From assembly GCF_000003815.2 (NCBI RefSeq), contig NC_049995.1, forward strand, positions 1,867,391-1,931,390: a DNA stretch of 64,000 nucleotides, written 5' to 3'. This DNA comes from Branchiostoma floridae. Its lineage: Eukaryota; Chordata; Leptocardii; Amphioxiformes; Branchiostomatidae. Within the stretch, counting starts at the first letter, position 1, and each line of letters starts with the position of its first letter. Of the stretch, positions 57,801-63,771 are shown one piece after another. Both the position numbers and the translations under genes were made by a program. Under the pieces are notes generated by a model. That model was given only the letters and a program-made list of their open reading frames with translations. It ran no database searches and had not been told where the DNA came from.

Positions 57801-60800
57801 GGAAATAAGTTTTCCAAAAATCACTTTTGTTTCCAGGTTTTAAGTGATGGAGCCTCAGTAGAAAGGACAACGTGGTGTCGGGATGGAACTCTGCTGAACT
57901 CTATTCGCCAGGTAGGTCACTATCAAATGCTACGTTTGATGAACGTTCTTTCCCGGAAGTTTGGTAGAGAGTAAAAGGACAAACAAACAATATAAAAGGC
58001 AAGGCTAAGTCCTAACTTGTTTTAACTTAAAAGTTTTACGCCTTTCTTGAAAACAGGAAAACGGAAAGCCCCACTTTTTCGTAATGTGTAGCTTCTGTGG
58101 TGTTTAAAATAGTATTTGTTTCTCGGTTTGTCTGTAACGTTAAAGGTGGAAAAATATTAAAAAATATATTACCTCCTGTCTGTGCTTTGTATGCGGCAGT
58201 GCCACATTGTTCTCGTCTGTCTCAAAGCAAATAAAAAAAGAACAGCAAGCGCACAACTGCAGTTGTTTGAATTTTCGTGCACACAAGCAAGTTCGAATAG
58301 TCCGAATTGAACAACAATCGTAGACAATATCAGTTGGTTAGGCTATGTGATACTATCGATATCGTCGATGACCCGCCTATTACTCGGTGTATATGGTGTT
58401 ATATCGAATAGACGTTTGCCATAACTACGGAATAAATCCACCGATGTGCATGAATATCACTCATTTTGCTCTTTTTAAATAAAAGGGATTTATTCGGTGG
58501 TATAGGGCTTATTCACGTGACGTCATCACCCCTTGCTCCCGTGCGCCGCCATCTTGGGGTCCATGCGCTACAGTACAGCAATGTACAGCGTGGGTCTCCA
58601 AGTGTCCGAAGAAAGTGAAGTGGGTTGCACGATGTTTGACTATACAAAGAGTCTACAACCTTAAATCTTATTTTCACTACATAAATCGGGTGGAAATTAC
58701 CCATTTTCTCATTATCAGTGAGGGAAAGTTTGACCCACTCCGGGTCCCCGCCTGAGTACGGCAACAGTGACAGTGGAGTATCAGTTGGTAGTGAATTTTG
58801 TGGGTGAGCTGTGACGTTGTTGTTCACAGACACTGTGATAGCCATTATTAACGTTAAATGTTGTACTTTTGTTTCATAGAAATTCTTCACAGAAGCTGGG
58901 AATATGTTCTTCCTATCATTTCTTGGCTTCGCTGTTTGTCACTGCGGCTCTATTTTGTCCTTCCTGCTTTAGTGGAGTGTAGCGACGGTCCATGTACATG
59001 TATTTACGTTGTGCCGGAGTAGGTACCCAGTCCACCGTCGTTGAAAGTTATCTGACCCATCGTTTACTGTCTTGTTCAGATCAAGGACGAACACTAGTAC
59101 ATGACTTCGTTCCCGTCCCGGCTTTGCTTGTTTGTTACACGAGAAACGCGAAACAAACTTAACTGTTACCCGATGTGTGTAGGCTTTACCTGTGCTAGAC
59201 CAACATCCCACCACAAGATAGCACATCCTGATTATGAACCTAAACGTTTTGAAGGGAAATTGTGCGTTGCATAAGAAATATTTTCAATTTTTACGGAGAG
59301 TTGCATAGCGAGCCGCTGTGAGCCGCGCTCAAAGTGGACCCCAAAATGGCCGACTTCGCTCGTTGCCATGGCGCCCGGAGGGTGGATCACGTGACTGAAT
59401 AAGCCCTATAGCAAACGACCAGGCGTTATAGCACCATATACACCGAAGAATAGGTCGGTTATCCACCCTTGTATATGTAATGTAACGTTATGTATTACGG
59501 AATCTGTTGTATGTCCATTAATTTTCTTTTTGAGTCACCTGTTTAAGTCATGAAAGGAAACCCGCCTTCGCCAGAAAATCATTTTTCTTTTAACGGTTGG
59601 TGTATTACATCCTATGTCTTGAAATCTTGTTGAATGATCATACTGCTACTCACTTTGATGTTGTGATGGGGTCGAAAGTAGTAATCTATTGCTTTGTTAT
59701 ATAACGTTACTTCAAAGTAGTTCTATATGAAATGGTGATTATTTTAACACCATTATAACCTCTATACCCCCGTCACATTGTCGAGCGATCTTCGGGCGTA
59801 CTTCGCGATCGCTGGAAGGTCGGCCGATTTTTAAAAATACGTGCGACCCTCTGACGATCTTAAAAGATCGACAGAGGGTCGCACCTATTTTTCGCCTGAA
59901 AACCTTCCCTGTCACATTGGGCGAGGCTCGGGCGATCGTCTAAGTATACATTTATGATAATGAGCCTCCCGTGACATGGCGCCTCCTCGTGCACGTGGAT
60001 GTAGGTAAGACAAAACACTCCTTATATAAAGGCACTAGCTCAATCCATTTTGATGTCTTAGTTGTGAGGATCTTTTTAACCATTTATTAATGGACCGTAC
60101 GGGGAAAATAGAAATGATCACATGAAAGGAATTGTGTGATAATCCCAGCCCGCATACCACAGGAGCCACAATGTTAGAACTAATCTCTAGGTCAAAGAAA
60201 GACTACATTTCCATAGAAGTGGGAGTCGGGCGAAACTCGTCGTGTTACTGCCGAAAAATTTATTTAGAGCTCGCAGACGCGTCGATTTTCGCGCAATGTG
60301 ACAGGGATATCAACGTGCTTCTGAATTCTGTGATTCTCCTGATTACTACATACGTTCTCGCAAGGAAGTTAACCTTTATTCTCCTTGTGTCTTAGTGACA
60401 TTATGAGCTTTGGTCCTCCATTCATGTATTACCAGGAAAATATTACTGATTTCTGCAGGGGACATATCCCGGGCGCACTGGAGTCGTGACTTTTGACGAC
60501 AATGGAGCAAGGAGTGACGTCACTATCTGGGTGCTAGAGCCAGTGGATGGAATAATGGCGGAGGTTTGGAATGTTCTCGACCACCTATCTATTGTATGAG
60601 CCCTTCTCTAGGAAAACGTTTAACTTAATGAAATATTCGATTGATGAGGCAGTGCAGTGTGTAGACCTTCAGGTCGTGTAAAAAAGATTTTGGCCCATTT
60701 GTTGAGGCCAGTGAGAATCCTTAGTTTGAAATGGTCACTCGCTAGTCTGACGTCACAAATTCAAAATTGTGGTATCATTCTTAAATTTCGGCCAGTGATC

Positions 60801-62131
60801 TTTTGCCATATAGAAATCGCTTTAGTTCGACTTTTTGAAAACTTTACAGATCGTATTACTGTGTAGGGTAAGTATATATGGCCTGGGATGTTCATTGATG
60901 GCACCCTGACTTGCCTATCATCTTCAGGACAGATTTCCTTTGTTGTCCTGTGCTCTCGGGTAAATCAACGCATGACATGCGACTTCTATTTTTACCTCCA
61001 TGAAATGTCATGGAGGTTATATTTTACCCCGCGTTTGTCTGTCTGTATGTGTGTAAACAAGATAATTCAACGGTTGGGTGGATTGGTTTCATACTTGGTG
61101 AGGTAGTGTGTCATAAAAGCTGGAAATGATTAGATTTTGGGCCCCCTAGCGGCTTCCCTTGGTACGGCAGCCTAACTTCCGGGTTCGTTATCTCGTGTTC
61201 TGAACAAGCTATGGTCACGATTTTAGGATGTTAGATGGCTCTTGTGCTCAGGAATCAGTGACACAAGTTTGGTATTTGGCATTTTTGTCGAAAACTTCTG
61301 AAGACGATAACTCAAGAAGGGAACAATGGATTTTCATGATTTTTGGTATGTAGGTACCTTAGACAATATTGTGCAAAATGAAATACTAGTTATGCAAAAT
61401 AGAAATACATTTGCATAATTAAGGAGAATATTCTATGTATTTTGTCTATGTATCTCTTGCCCTGGACGTGATAAGGTCTTGACATTAGAGTGGTAGGTAG
61501 CTTTCAGCGTCATGACAAAGTGGGGAAACTTTCAGCTTCCTAACAAATAATTTCGGAACTGCAGGGGCGTTTTTGTCAAGACATTCAGAAGAGGATAACT
61601 GCAGAAAGGATTGACGGATTGGCATCATATTAGGCATGCGGGCACCTTAGGCAAAGATGTTCATAATGATATACATGTTATGCAAATGATGACTTAGTTT
61701 GCATAATTAATGATGAAATGGTATAATTCCATTGTTTTTAATAACTGGACTTGAATAAATGTAGCACATGTTAATTATGATAGGTGAAATATAAGCAGAT
61801 ACCAAATATTGTAATGAGGAACTTATGTGCATAATCTGTGTACGTTAGTCAATGATGAACAACACCATGCATAAATTATCTTAATGTATCAGCCAATTGC
61901 AGGAAATTTACAAAAGCTCTACATATTTCATAGAGGTATGAGGTCCCCGAACTCTAGTTCACTTTTTTCCTTTATTACAGACGGCACTAGTTACATCACT
62001 GTGAAAATATCTTATGTTCACAGGTTGGTACATGGACCAAAGGAGTTGGTTTTCATCGCCAAGCGTCTACCCCCATACATAGCCTTTCTTTTGCGTTCCC
62101 ACGGCGACCTCTTCGCGTTGCGGTGTTCTTG
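28616..62131 (+). CDS. Ionotropic glutamate receptor (delta/kainate-like), nine 5' coding exons, partial
   Basis: Exons 28616-28700, 36249-36398, 50172-50420, 50995-51194, 54303-54362, 56309-56461, 57837-57911, 60459-60563 and 62024-62131 join in one frame (395 codons) with GT/AG sites throughout. They encode a signal peptide, then a periplasmic-binding-like amino-terminal domain ([91 protein letters not shown]), and finally RPLRVAVFL, the first strand of the ligand-binding domain. About 395 residues is the normal length for this part of an iGluR. The channel, the rest of the ligand-binding domain and the C-tail lie beyond the window. Subfamily is uncertain: AMPA, kainate and delta receptors share this layout. 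Introns 1 and 2 (7.5 and 13.8 kb) are packed with transposons, and intron 1 contains an antisense LIM-only gene. Confidence 0.88.
29360..29500 (+). repeat. tRNA-derived SINE, truncated
   Basis: A tRNA-like head with B box GAGTTCGAAAC is followed by the shared body word TGGGAAAGGCACTTTACACG, also present in the SINEs at 42194 and 50651. The 3' tail is lost. Confidence 0.75.
29816..29851. repeat. ATT microsatellite
   Basis: About eleven TTA/ATT triplets. Confidence 0.9.
30567..30735. repeat. MITE-like inverted repeat 'AGCCTGGGTACCATCCGG'
   Basis: The ends TAGCCTGGGTACCATCCGG and, inverted, GCTAACCTGGATAACATCCG enclose about 125 bp containing two related TGTATG(C/T)AG halves. Part of the end recurs at 30767 (CCCAGGCTAG). 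Confidence 0.6.
31680..32162 (-). CDS. LIM-only protein, LMO1/LMO3 type, intronless
   Basis: One uninterrupted frame encodes two tandem LIM domains with all zinc ligands. LIM1 starts at [20 protein letters not shown] and contains [23 protein letters not shown]2 starts at [20 protein letters not shown] and contains [20 protein letters not shown]. The sequence follows vertebrate LMO1/LMO3 almost residue for residue and is less like LMO4. LMO proteins lack DNA-binding domains and bridge LDB1 with bHLH/GATA factors in the nucleus. I start at ATG 32162 ([16 protein letters not shown], about 160 residues, the family's usual length); the frame is open to 32276. The gene lies antisense in intron 1 of the receptor gene. 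Vertebrate LMO genes are split by introns, so this copy may be a retrogene or an intron-loss lineage. An AATAAA lies about 330 bp past the stop (near 31350). Confidence 0.9.
   Translation of the reverse strand: MEQPSESVVRHGCAGCKKKIKDRYLLKALDQFWHEDCLKCACCECRLGEVGSTLFTKANLILCRRDYLRLFGTTGSCAVCAKIIPAFEIVMRAGNNVYHLDCFACQRCNHRFCVGDKFFLCENTILCQLDYQDGPLPMTESVQTGPRRASPSTTPYNSPI
32690..33000. repeat. Purine-rich (GGGGA/AGG) tract upstream of the LIM-only gene
   Basis: A long G/A-rich strand with many GGGGAAGG and AGGGAGG-like words and few pyrimidines. No ORF is supported. Confidence 0.55.
33057..33350. repeat. CA-rich microsatellites
   Basis: Two blocks of (CA/CACACG)n with interruptions, about 33057-33160 and 33288-33350. 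Confidence 0.8.
33970..34227. repeat. 60-bp perfect direct repeat flanking a 138-bp hairpin segment
   Basis: 33970-34029 and 34168-34227 are identical over 60 bp (from TATATACTGTTTACATATTT to CTACATACCAAT). The 138 bp between them holds inverted words GTTCGCGGTGGATTTAA and CCGCGAACATTAATCCACCG. Confidence 0.85.
34230..35990. repeat. Older copies of the AT-rich 'AATTTGCAT' repeat family
   Basis: Phrases such as AATTAACTATGCAAATTAG, CATGACCATCCGTCAAC and GCCGCTAGGGGG occur repeatedly in degenerate form. These match the better-preserved units at 37330-39845 and 60992-61961. No coding sequence is evident. Confidence 0.65.
36249..36398 (+). CDS. iGluR exon 2
   Basis: 150 nt, phase 1 in and out, acceptor TTTCCCAG and donor GTCAGT. 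It encodes [20 protein letters not shown] and [15 protein letters not shown], the first helix and strand of the amino-terminal domain. Confidence 0.85.
37080..37325. repeat. Purine minisatellite, about 10-bp unit GAACGAAAAG
   Basis: About 20 variants of GAACGAAAAG, GAGCGAAAAG and AAAGTACCGAAAGTGCG in tandem. Long open frames on both strands here are by-products of the repeat. Confidence 0.85.
37330..39845. repeat. Tandem array of three units of an AT-rich transposon-like repeat
   Basis: Each unit starts AAACTAGAGTTCGGCGACC and CATACCTCCATGAA (37330, 38095, 38697). Each carries ATGCAAAT octamers, CGTTGTT(A/C)(T/C)CTTCTTGAGTT and GCCCCTGCTATCCCAAAACT, and ends in a CACACA run and AACGCAGGGTAAA. 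The end at 39748-39843 has three copies of a 31-bp palindrome built on ACCTCCATGACATTTCATGG. A single-copy relative in the opposite orientation lies at 60992-61961. Confidence 0.8.
40958..42185 (+). pseudogene. Penelope-like retroelement remnant (RT pieces and GIY-YIG endonuclease)
   Basis: The first piece (to 41230) reads [20 protein letters not shown] and later [15 protein letters not shown], the N-terminal part of Penelope-type reverse transcriptases. After a SINE and a large deletion the frame resumes with [20 protein letters not shown] and [17 protein letters not shown], the RT end. It finishes with [20 protein letters not shown] and [12 protein letters not shown], a GIY-YIG nuclease with altered first motif (N-I-T...YIG). 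The catalytic YADD region is missing and the frame shifts near 41820, so it is dead. The final part runs [18 protein letters not shown] to about 42185. Confidence 0.8.
41242..41310 (+). repeat. tRNA-derived SINE head inside the Penelope-like remnant
   Basis: GGCGTAATGG (A box) and GGTTCGATCAC (B box) lie at tRNA spacing. The PLE reading frame is lost exactly where this sequence begins, showing an insertion. Confidence 0.6.
42194..42325 (+). repeat. tRNA-derived SINE (same family as 50651-50938)
   Basis: The head is GCGTGGCGTAACTGGTAGAG with B box GAGTTCGATCC and the body is GGGAAAGGCACTTTACACGA then CACCCAGGTG. It ends in an A-rich stretch before the MITE terminus. Confidence 0.85.
43270..43358. 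repeat. Split direct repeat B, outer copy (89 bp)
   Basis: Identical by eye to 43616-43704; starts AATTATCTAACAACAAAGAC and ends CAAACAAACGCC. Confidence 0.9.
43441..43615. repeat. Split direct repeat A, internal copy (175 bp)
   Basis: Matches 48449-48623; starts GTTGAGGGATGACTAATCAG and ends GAAGAATTTCTCCCA. It abuts repeat B (43616-43704) directly, as expected for the B.A junction of split repeats. Confidence 0.9.
43616..43704. repeat. Split direct repeat B, internal copy (89 bp)
   Basis: Lies between the recombinase ORF and internal repeat A. It pairs with 43270-43358. Confidence 0.9.
43947..44948 (-). CDS. YR-retrotransposon ORF3, tyrosine recombinase, about 333 codons
   Basis: An N-terminal SAM-like region ([20 protein letters not shown]) precedes the catalytic domain. 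It has the first Arg in [11 protein letters not shown] (about 159), H-x-x-R in [17 protein letters not shown] (His 275, Arg 278), Trp 301 in QGDWKSDAY and the nucleophile Tyr near 306-309. It joins the circular cDNA to the target without a target duplication. The open frame has no ATG until codon 101, well inside the protein. A splice-acceptor-like TTTTGTTACAG lies at its beginning, so expression by splicing or read-through from ORF2 is likely. No methyltransferase domain is seen. Confidence 0.9.
   Translation of the reverse strand: MLCFVTVKTDLLNLREQARRTKFAAFAEGTWSNLRTHLRTYLLFCTFYNVTPFPATVDTLETFSQFLSRSFRAPAAIRNYISGIKTLHTLFGWDITAFESMDLGLLQRGLSKQMQHTPRQKLPFTPAVLLKIYEQLDVSDPLHATIWTIILLSFFTFQRMSNFLGKSTFNPDRQFIMDDFVVHKEVLLVRIRWSKTLQSAERLLYVPVIRMPDSPLCPVMAFRNMVKLNKNTNTKAAFVVPHNATFVPLTQNVFDRVFKRVLVRAGLDPSSYSLHSGRRGGASFAFRAGVPVDLIRIQGDWKSDAYLLYLKVPLETRLKLCTRMVSYIRTLDC
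44967..46811 (-). CDS. YR-retrotransposon ORF2, reverse transcriptase plus RNase H, 614 aa
   Basis: RT motifs in order: [18 protein letters not shown] (about 184-200), [15 protein letters not shown] with the first catalytic Asp (about 236), [14 protein letters not shown], and NYLDDFGG with the YLDD site at 300-303, then FLGIEFD. RNase H residues follow: Asp in [11 protein letters not shown] (about 464), Glu in [15 protein letters not shown] (about 499), Asp in [13 protein letters not shown] (about 523) and Asp in RVADHLSRW (about 574). All catalytic positions are kept. The ORF starts at ATG 46811 inside ORF1 and ends in closely spaced stops (TGA TAA, then TGA) before the recombinase ORF, which is in the same frame. 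Confidence 0.92.
   Translation of the reverse strand: MFAVLAYKSVTFKSNTRAKTARTEILPFASRKPCKRRLGEAPPLPQLRPAAPADKDKAIGLHRAVCESAGYNFEGARIPVRSSLNISTWKKLLRDYNDRQIVDFLEFGWPINVQTELYQRPSEPSFRNHNSANLYAEHVDAFITKEIRLGALAGPFPSNPFPFPVAPIPMQTVEKRDSTERRVVVDCSFPAGYSINDAVPNDSYLGQEMKLTYPSVDTFSQMIVDKGSGCLLYKTDLKRAYRQIPVDPNDYGYLCYCWRDQLYFDMRAPFGLRSSAMICQRTTSAITFIQKEKGYCICNYLDDFGGAEQPLVATKAFESLQDTIYSLGLEESKEKAVAPTTCMIFLGIEFDTVAMVKRVPQFRLDEVRLLIEDWINKRKASKRELQSLIGKLVFVSACVPSGRLFISRMLESLRSLSRNHHRLRLSRDFKLDLYWWRRFMSSFNGVSLLTPNVYCVPDEIVSTDACLTGCGGFCNGEFFHAKFPTSVVQCYGSKIHVLEMLTVVVAAKKWGPNWRGSRILINCDNMACVYVLNSGRSRDKDLLRCARELWMIAATNDFVLKAVHIQGRENRVADHLSRWHCSPWHSHQFHTLTQEVDTCEIPVFQEDFSLECPL
46612..48420 (-). CDS. YR-retrotransposon ORF1, gag-like, SR-rich, 602 aa
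   Basis: ATG at 48420 directly follows repeat A. The N-terminus has a Cys cluster ([16 protein letters not shown]). Residues of about 170-380 are an arginine-serine domain made of two imperfect copies of a block with [20 protein letters not shown] and [20 protein letters not shown] folded-looking part follows ([36 protein letters not shown]). A C-terminal Cys/His cluster ([20 protein letters not shown] then C) resembles the zinc finger in ORF1 of related elements. The role is inferred as nucleocapsid. Its end overlaps ORF2 by 200 bp in another frame. Confidence 0.85.
   Translation of the reverse strand: MEKKHRSRRRCSVCRRPVKGHPGPCGPGNCVYEQAGSSDEDFFSRLRNERRLQDRVSQLRRDSKLVDIARSAWSTATSDEGEDKVGYRPTSAPANKTSLSPGSSRGNQARQVRARSEPAKISRHKSANTGTQDGESTESKDLQRYTVKDLRSSKRLVKEVDQVLDDLLDPTSCPRDKKSARYQRSAGFRAETPSDTSSSSSSEDLPRGARSARPRSSRPDKHRKALSRPRKARAHSPHRDKVQSYSRQPYSSESSDTSSSRSRGNKKSTRYKRSASTRAPSGPSDSSSSSEEDLPRRACSARPRFSRPDKHRKKRSPSRPRKSRARTPHRRKTRTYARQLSSDTSSSRSRSRDRRKKSGKTGRNRTINDCSSARVKVEWPQERVHFPGHGKRGGVTYDELTMPMFVHGYVKNVIESHRVSHVVEDKFIHLADLMFDAVYQDWVTVRELHASMLYGLERGTLSWSDADLFATIRDRHYRTQGSVSRGGNSGNVQGASGTGGRATGGYQRPRYCGGFQNGSCSLRSGHYSMRWNSPVLHVCSACLQVRNIQEQHASKDCPYRDPAFRLAQTMQAEAGRGPAPPPAQAGGASGQRQGDRVTSGRV
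48449..48623. repeat. Split direct repeat A, outer copy (175 bp)
   Basis: The 5' end of the element on its coding strand, 28 bp before the ORF1 start codon. A promoter is expected here but cannot be pinpointed. Confidence 0.9.
49130..49944. mobile_element. ATACCCCC-end MITE, complete copy, 815 bp
   Basis: The left end is ATACCCGCCTCACGTTATAT and the inverted right end ATACCCCCTTCACATTAGGC. The interior matches 40300-40955 closely (TTCGCGATCGCAGGAAGG, ACGGGCGTTCGCCATCC, GATCTCCTGCGACTTGTCGC). TA adjoins both ends, but the other copies do not confirm a TA duplication. Confidence 0.75.
50172..50420 (+). CDS. iGluR exon 3
   Basis: 249 nt, acceptor TTCCACAG and donor GTGGGT. It encodes [20 protein letters not shown] through [20 protein letters not shown] and AVVLYDDSI, the strand-helix units around the domain hinge. 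Confidence 0.88.
50651..50938 (+). repeat. Full-length tRNA-derived SINE, 288 bp, with 9-bp TSD
   Basis: A tRNA-like head (GTGGCGTAACTGGTAGAG, B box GAGTTCGATAC) leads to the body GGGAAAGGCACTTTACACAA and CACCCAGGTG. The tail contains CAGTGCCACATTGTCCTCGT and ends CAATGAAAATAAAACAA. TTCAGACAT flanks both ends (50642-50650 and 50939-50947). It sits between receptor exons 3 and 4. Confidence 0.9.
50995..51194 (+). CDS. iGluR exon 4
   Basis: 200 nt, acceptor TTCTGTAG and donor GTATAT. It encodes [20 protein letters not shown] and later [20 protein letters not shown], the typical lobe-2 region (K-x-x-R...I-I-L-x-C). Confidence 0.87.
51814..51918. repeat. GT microsatellite
   Basis: About 50 GT dinucleotides with GA and AT interruptions; the long minus-strand frames here are by-products. 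Confidence 0.95.
52240..52330. repeat. G-run cluster (GGGGGGCGAAAACGCTA)
   Basis: Several runs of six to ten G with repeated GGCGAAAACGCTA and an inverted CGATCTCGCCC/GGGCGAGATCG pair. The sequence could form G-quadruplexes. Confidence 0.6.
52491..53031. repeat. 60-bp tandem repeat, nine units
   Basis: The unit TTCGTACAGGTAGGCAGGGT ... GTACGATGTACGATGTACGG ... is repeated nine times with two or three substitutions in all. Sixty is a multiple of three, so frames stay open on both strands without being genes. Confidence 0.97.
53340..53576. repeat. 79-bp tandem repeat, three units
   Basis: The unit contains CTTAGCATAACCCACAAAAT, AACTTCGTACATCGTACTTC and TTAGGTCCGCCCC. The second and third units are almost identical. 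Confidence 0.9.
53696..53822. repeat. Dispersed repeat shared with 62548-62652 (inverted)
   Basis: CCTGAAGAAGGCGACAGAGG and TTGGAAGAAAGTTTCGCTTT recur on the opposite strand at 62560-62650 as CTTTCTTCCAACACA and GTCGCCTTCTTCAGGA. Confidence 0.7.
54303..54362 (+). CDS. iGluR exon 5
   Basis: 60 nt in phase 0, acceptor CATTCCAG and donor GTGAGT. It encodes [20 protein letters not shown], the family's A-xx-xGM...Y-x-W-I-x-T segment. Confidence 0.82.
54936..55720 (-). pseudogene. LINE remnant, reverse transcriptase C-terminal region, frameshifted
   Basis: Minus-strand pieces in three frames give [20 protein letters not shown], then [20 protein letters not shown] and [15 protein letters not shown]. 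They end with [20 protein letters not shown] and [10 protein letters not shown], the Cys-rich tail seen after RT in several non-LTR elements (CRCG...ET..H.LF.CP). At least two frame changes separate them. The flank 54560-54900 looks like its 3' UTR. Confidence 0.75.
56309..56461 (+). CDS. iGluR exon 6
   Basis: 153 nt in phase 0, acceptor TTTCTACAG and donor GTGTGG. It encodes [20 protein letters not shown] and [16 protein letters not shown]. The frame stays open past the donor through the adjacent minisatellite, so read-through or an alternative donor is possible. Confidence 0.82.
56505..57370. repeat. 36-bp minisatellite, about 24 units, next to receptor exon 6
   Basis: The unit ACACCTGCACCATGGCTGTA then AGCTTGGTAACACCTA is repeated with very few changes (CTTAAC for CCTAAC; AAGGCAGTA for ATGGCTGTA). 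Because 36 is a multiple of three, a frame of [12 protein letters not shown] units runs on from exon 6 for hundreds of codons. The array begins about 45 bp after the exon 6 donor. Confidence 0.95.
57837..57911 (+). CDS. iGluR exon 7
   Basis: 75 nt in phase 0, acceptor TTTCCAG and donor GTAGGT. It encodes [20 protein letters not shown] and NSIRQ; the W-C and L-L-N-x-I pattern fits the conserved cysteine loop before the last helix of the domain. Confidence 0.8.
58190..58255 (+). repeat. SINE 3' tail fragment
   Basis: GCAGTGCCACATTGTTCTCG and TCAAAGCAAATAAAA match the tail of the full SINE at 50651-50938; the head is absent. Confidence 0.65.
58360..59465. repeat. Outer inverted-repeat element split by the 58505-59406 insertion
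   Basis: Left CTCGGTGTATATGGTGTTAT and right, inverted, TTCGGTGTATATGGTGCTAT and AACGCCTGGTCGTTTGCTAT are relatives of the repeats at 20222 and 63772. The inner element separates the two arms. Confidence 0.6.
58505..59406. mobile_element. GGGCTTATTCA-end DNA element, about 0.9 kb, TATA-flanked
   Basis: The left end is GGGCTTATTCACGTGACGTC and the inverted right end GGGCTTATTCAGTCACGTGA; further inside, GCCATCTTGGGGTCCA faces TGGACCCCAAAATGGC. TATA adjoins both ends (58501-58504 and 59407-59410), so the target is TA or TATA. No transposase ORF was recognised. Confidence 0.7.
59764..60310. mobile_element. ATACCCCC-end MITE, 547 bp copy
   Basis: ATACCCCCGTCACATTGTCG and, inverted, ATATCCCTGTCACATTGCGC enclose sequence related to the copies at 40300 and 49130. 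Near the left end is a hairpin built on GTGCGACCCTCTG...CAGAGGGTCGCAC (about 59841-59882). Confidence 0.7.
60459..60563 (+). CDS. iGluR exon 8
   Basis: 105 nt in phase 0, acceptor TTTCTGCAG and donor GTTTGG (weak). It encodes [20 protein letters not shown] then [15 protein letters not shown], the well-known G-xxG-xxxFD-xxGxR element of iGluR amino-terminal domains. Confidence 0.87.
60992..61961. mobile_element. AT-rich transposon-like repeat, single copy, 970 bp
   Basis: One end is TTACCTCCATGAAATGTCAT with its own palindrome; the other is GAGGTATGAGGTCCCCGAAC then TCTAGTTCAC. Order and wording match, in reverse, the units of the array at 37330-39845. It ends about 60 bp before receptor exon 9. 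Confidence 0.75.
62024..62131 (+). CDS. iGluR exon 9 (linker and start of ligand-binding domain)
   Basis: 108 nt in phase 0, acceptor GTTCACAG and donor GTGAGA. It encodes [20 protein letters not shown] then [14 protein letters not shown] and RPLRVAV mark the boundary between the amino-terminal and S1 ligand-binding regions. Confidence 0.85.
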
Positions 62132-62840
62132 GTGAGAACTTACTACTCTGTAGGTTAAGAAATGCAGTGTCAATATTACAAAAACTTTTTTATATATATA
62201 CAAGAAAGGATTATATCAATCTTGCTTTCAATATTGATACTTGAAGAGTTTACTTCGAATCAGTCTTATCGTATTTGCTATCTATATTCTTTTATTCATT
62301 AGATAAGGCGTTCATTTACAATAAGGTTGCCAAGTTTGGAAATCTTACCAAGCCAGAAGGTCTACTTGATTCGTCTAATGAAGTACCGATAGTAAACTTT
62401 TGGTATGTTATGCATAGTTGTTGTCCAATAAAGCAGTATGATATTGTGTATCAAAGTTTAAATTGTGAATCTTCCGATGACAATAAGCTGGGGCTTCATC
62501 TATCATTGTCCTTTACAATGACATTCTGTTTATTATCATGGAAGCTAATCTGTGTTGGTAGTAATCATAGTACAATGCTAAACTTTCTTCCAACACAAAG
62601 GTACACACGGATCAAATTTTCAACGACCACTGTCGCCTTCTTCAGGATCAATACTGATAACAAATCACTTCAGAATGGAAACTCACTAGAGTTACGGACA
62701 TGTGATCTTATTAACACGTTATCCTGTGGATACGCGACGTCAGCAATTGGTCGAACGTGCCAGGAAGTTTATTACGCATACTGTGATGGCTGGAGTGATT
62801 ATACGGCCATATAAGGAGTATACGGCCTCCTTTATACATC
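62132..62840. other. Receptor intron 9, no exon seen
   Basis: The next ligand-binding-domain exon is not found. A 540-bp open frame (62275-62814) has no recognisable domain and overlaps the dispersed repeat at 62548-62652, so I do not call it. Confidence 0.45.
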
Positions 62841-62879
62841 TTACAAAGTAAGACTACTTTGTATGAGGTCCTGTTCAGT

Positions 62880-63060
62880 GTCCAGTGTTCTTACTTTGTC
62901 CAGTGAGACGATATGGCCCGGTGATTCGATGTGGGTGTGAGATGTGAGAGACTTCCGACGACAGCGAGCTGGGGCATTTGTGTTACAGGAATCTAGTTCT
63001 CCGTGAGCGTTCTGTCTCGCTAATGTAGGTTTCTTCGTAAGCCCCTTTTCCTTGTAGTTC
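62880..63060 (-). pseudogene. GIY-YIG nuclease fragment (Penelope-like origin)
   Basis: The minus strand reads YISETERSRRTRFL and, across a break, SSLSSEVSHIS and RLTGQSK. This is recognisable as the GIY-YIG pattern YIGETERSLxxRFxEHxxPSS..SEVSxHI. It contains a stop and frame changes. Confidence 0.55.
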
Positions 63061-63109
63061 CCTGACACGGAATGTGGTAAAAGAAGAAGGAGAAAGAAGA
63101 AAGGAGAAC

Positions 63110-63292
63110 CAGAAGAAAAAGCAAAACATTGCGAATACAATATTTCACTCCATCCTTGACATCCAAAAACTACGCTACACAGGAAATGAAGACACCACAA
63201 GACAACGCCGCTTACAACAGAAATCCTACTGGATTCACCAACTCAGGACATTACATTCAGAGGGCCGGGACCAGGAGTTCTTAGATAGTTAG
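63110..63292 (+). pseudogene. Possible Penelope-like C-terminal fragment
   Basis: The frame reads TTRQRRLQQKSYWIHQLRTL then a stop. It fits the R-x-x-x-E-x-x-W-I-x-x-L-x-T tail that follows GIY-YIG domains in such elements. It is opposite in strand to the neighbouring fragment, so they are separate pieces. Confidence 0.4.
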
Positions 63293-63299
63293 AGATCAC

Positions 63300-63770
63300 A
63301 AGGGTTTGAAGAGCAGCATCTCGACCGTCACCCAAAGAACACAATATTTCACTCCATACCTTACGTACGGCATGGTTGTGAAAATAATAATCACTGGATG
63401 GATCATTATGATATCTGGTATGTGGGTAGATGCTGTGAACCCGACAGTGGCGATTGATTTTGGGTCTCTTGGTTGTTGACTTTGGTACTTGTTTTGTATA
63501 TTTGGCCCTGGACGTGTTGTGGTGTTTTCTAGGTGACAGGCAGGTGTTGATGTGAGGTAGTATTGGTGTAGGTTTGGATCTCCTAGTAAATTGCTGTCGA
63601 AGTGCAGTTTCCTTGGTAGAGTGGTGTAGCCGTATTGGCAGGCACAGGGGTCGTTTGTTCTAAGACCAACAACCTGCATTTGAGTTATTATCATATAGGC
63701 AGTTGACTTCAACCAATTAGACGGCCCAGTTTTGTACGTATAGGAATTCATTAAACAGCGGTGTTTCGCT
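63300..63770. other. Intronic, nothing recognised
   Basis: A minus-strand open frame (63296-63751) has no domain I recognise and no splice-supported continuation. Confidence 0.35.
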
Positions 63771-63771
63771 C

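Noticed and set aside
61976-62023. Alternative start of receptor exon 9 at the TTATTACAG acceptor (61979)
   Set aside because: It would place [15 protein letters not shown] in another frame; only the GTTCACAG acceptor gives VGTW in phase with exon 8.
62275-62814. A 179-codon open frame after receptor exon 9
   Set aside because: No recognisable domain, not a ligand-binding-domain exon, and it overlaps a dispersed repeat.
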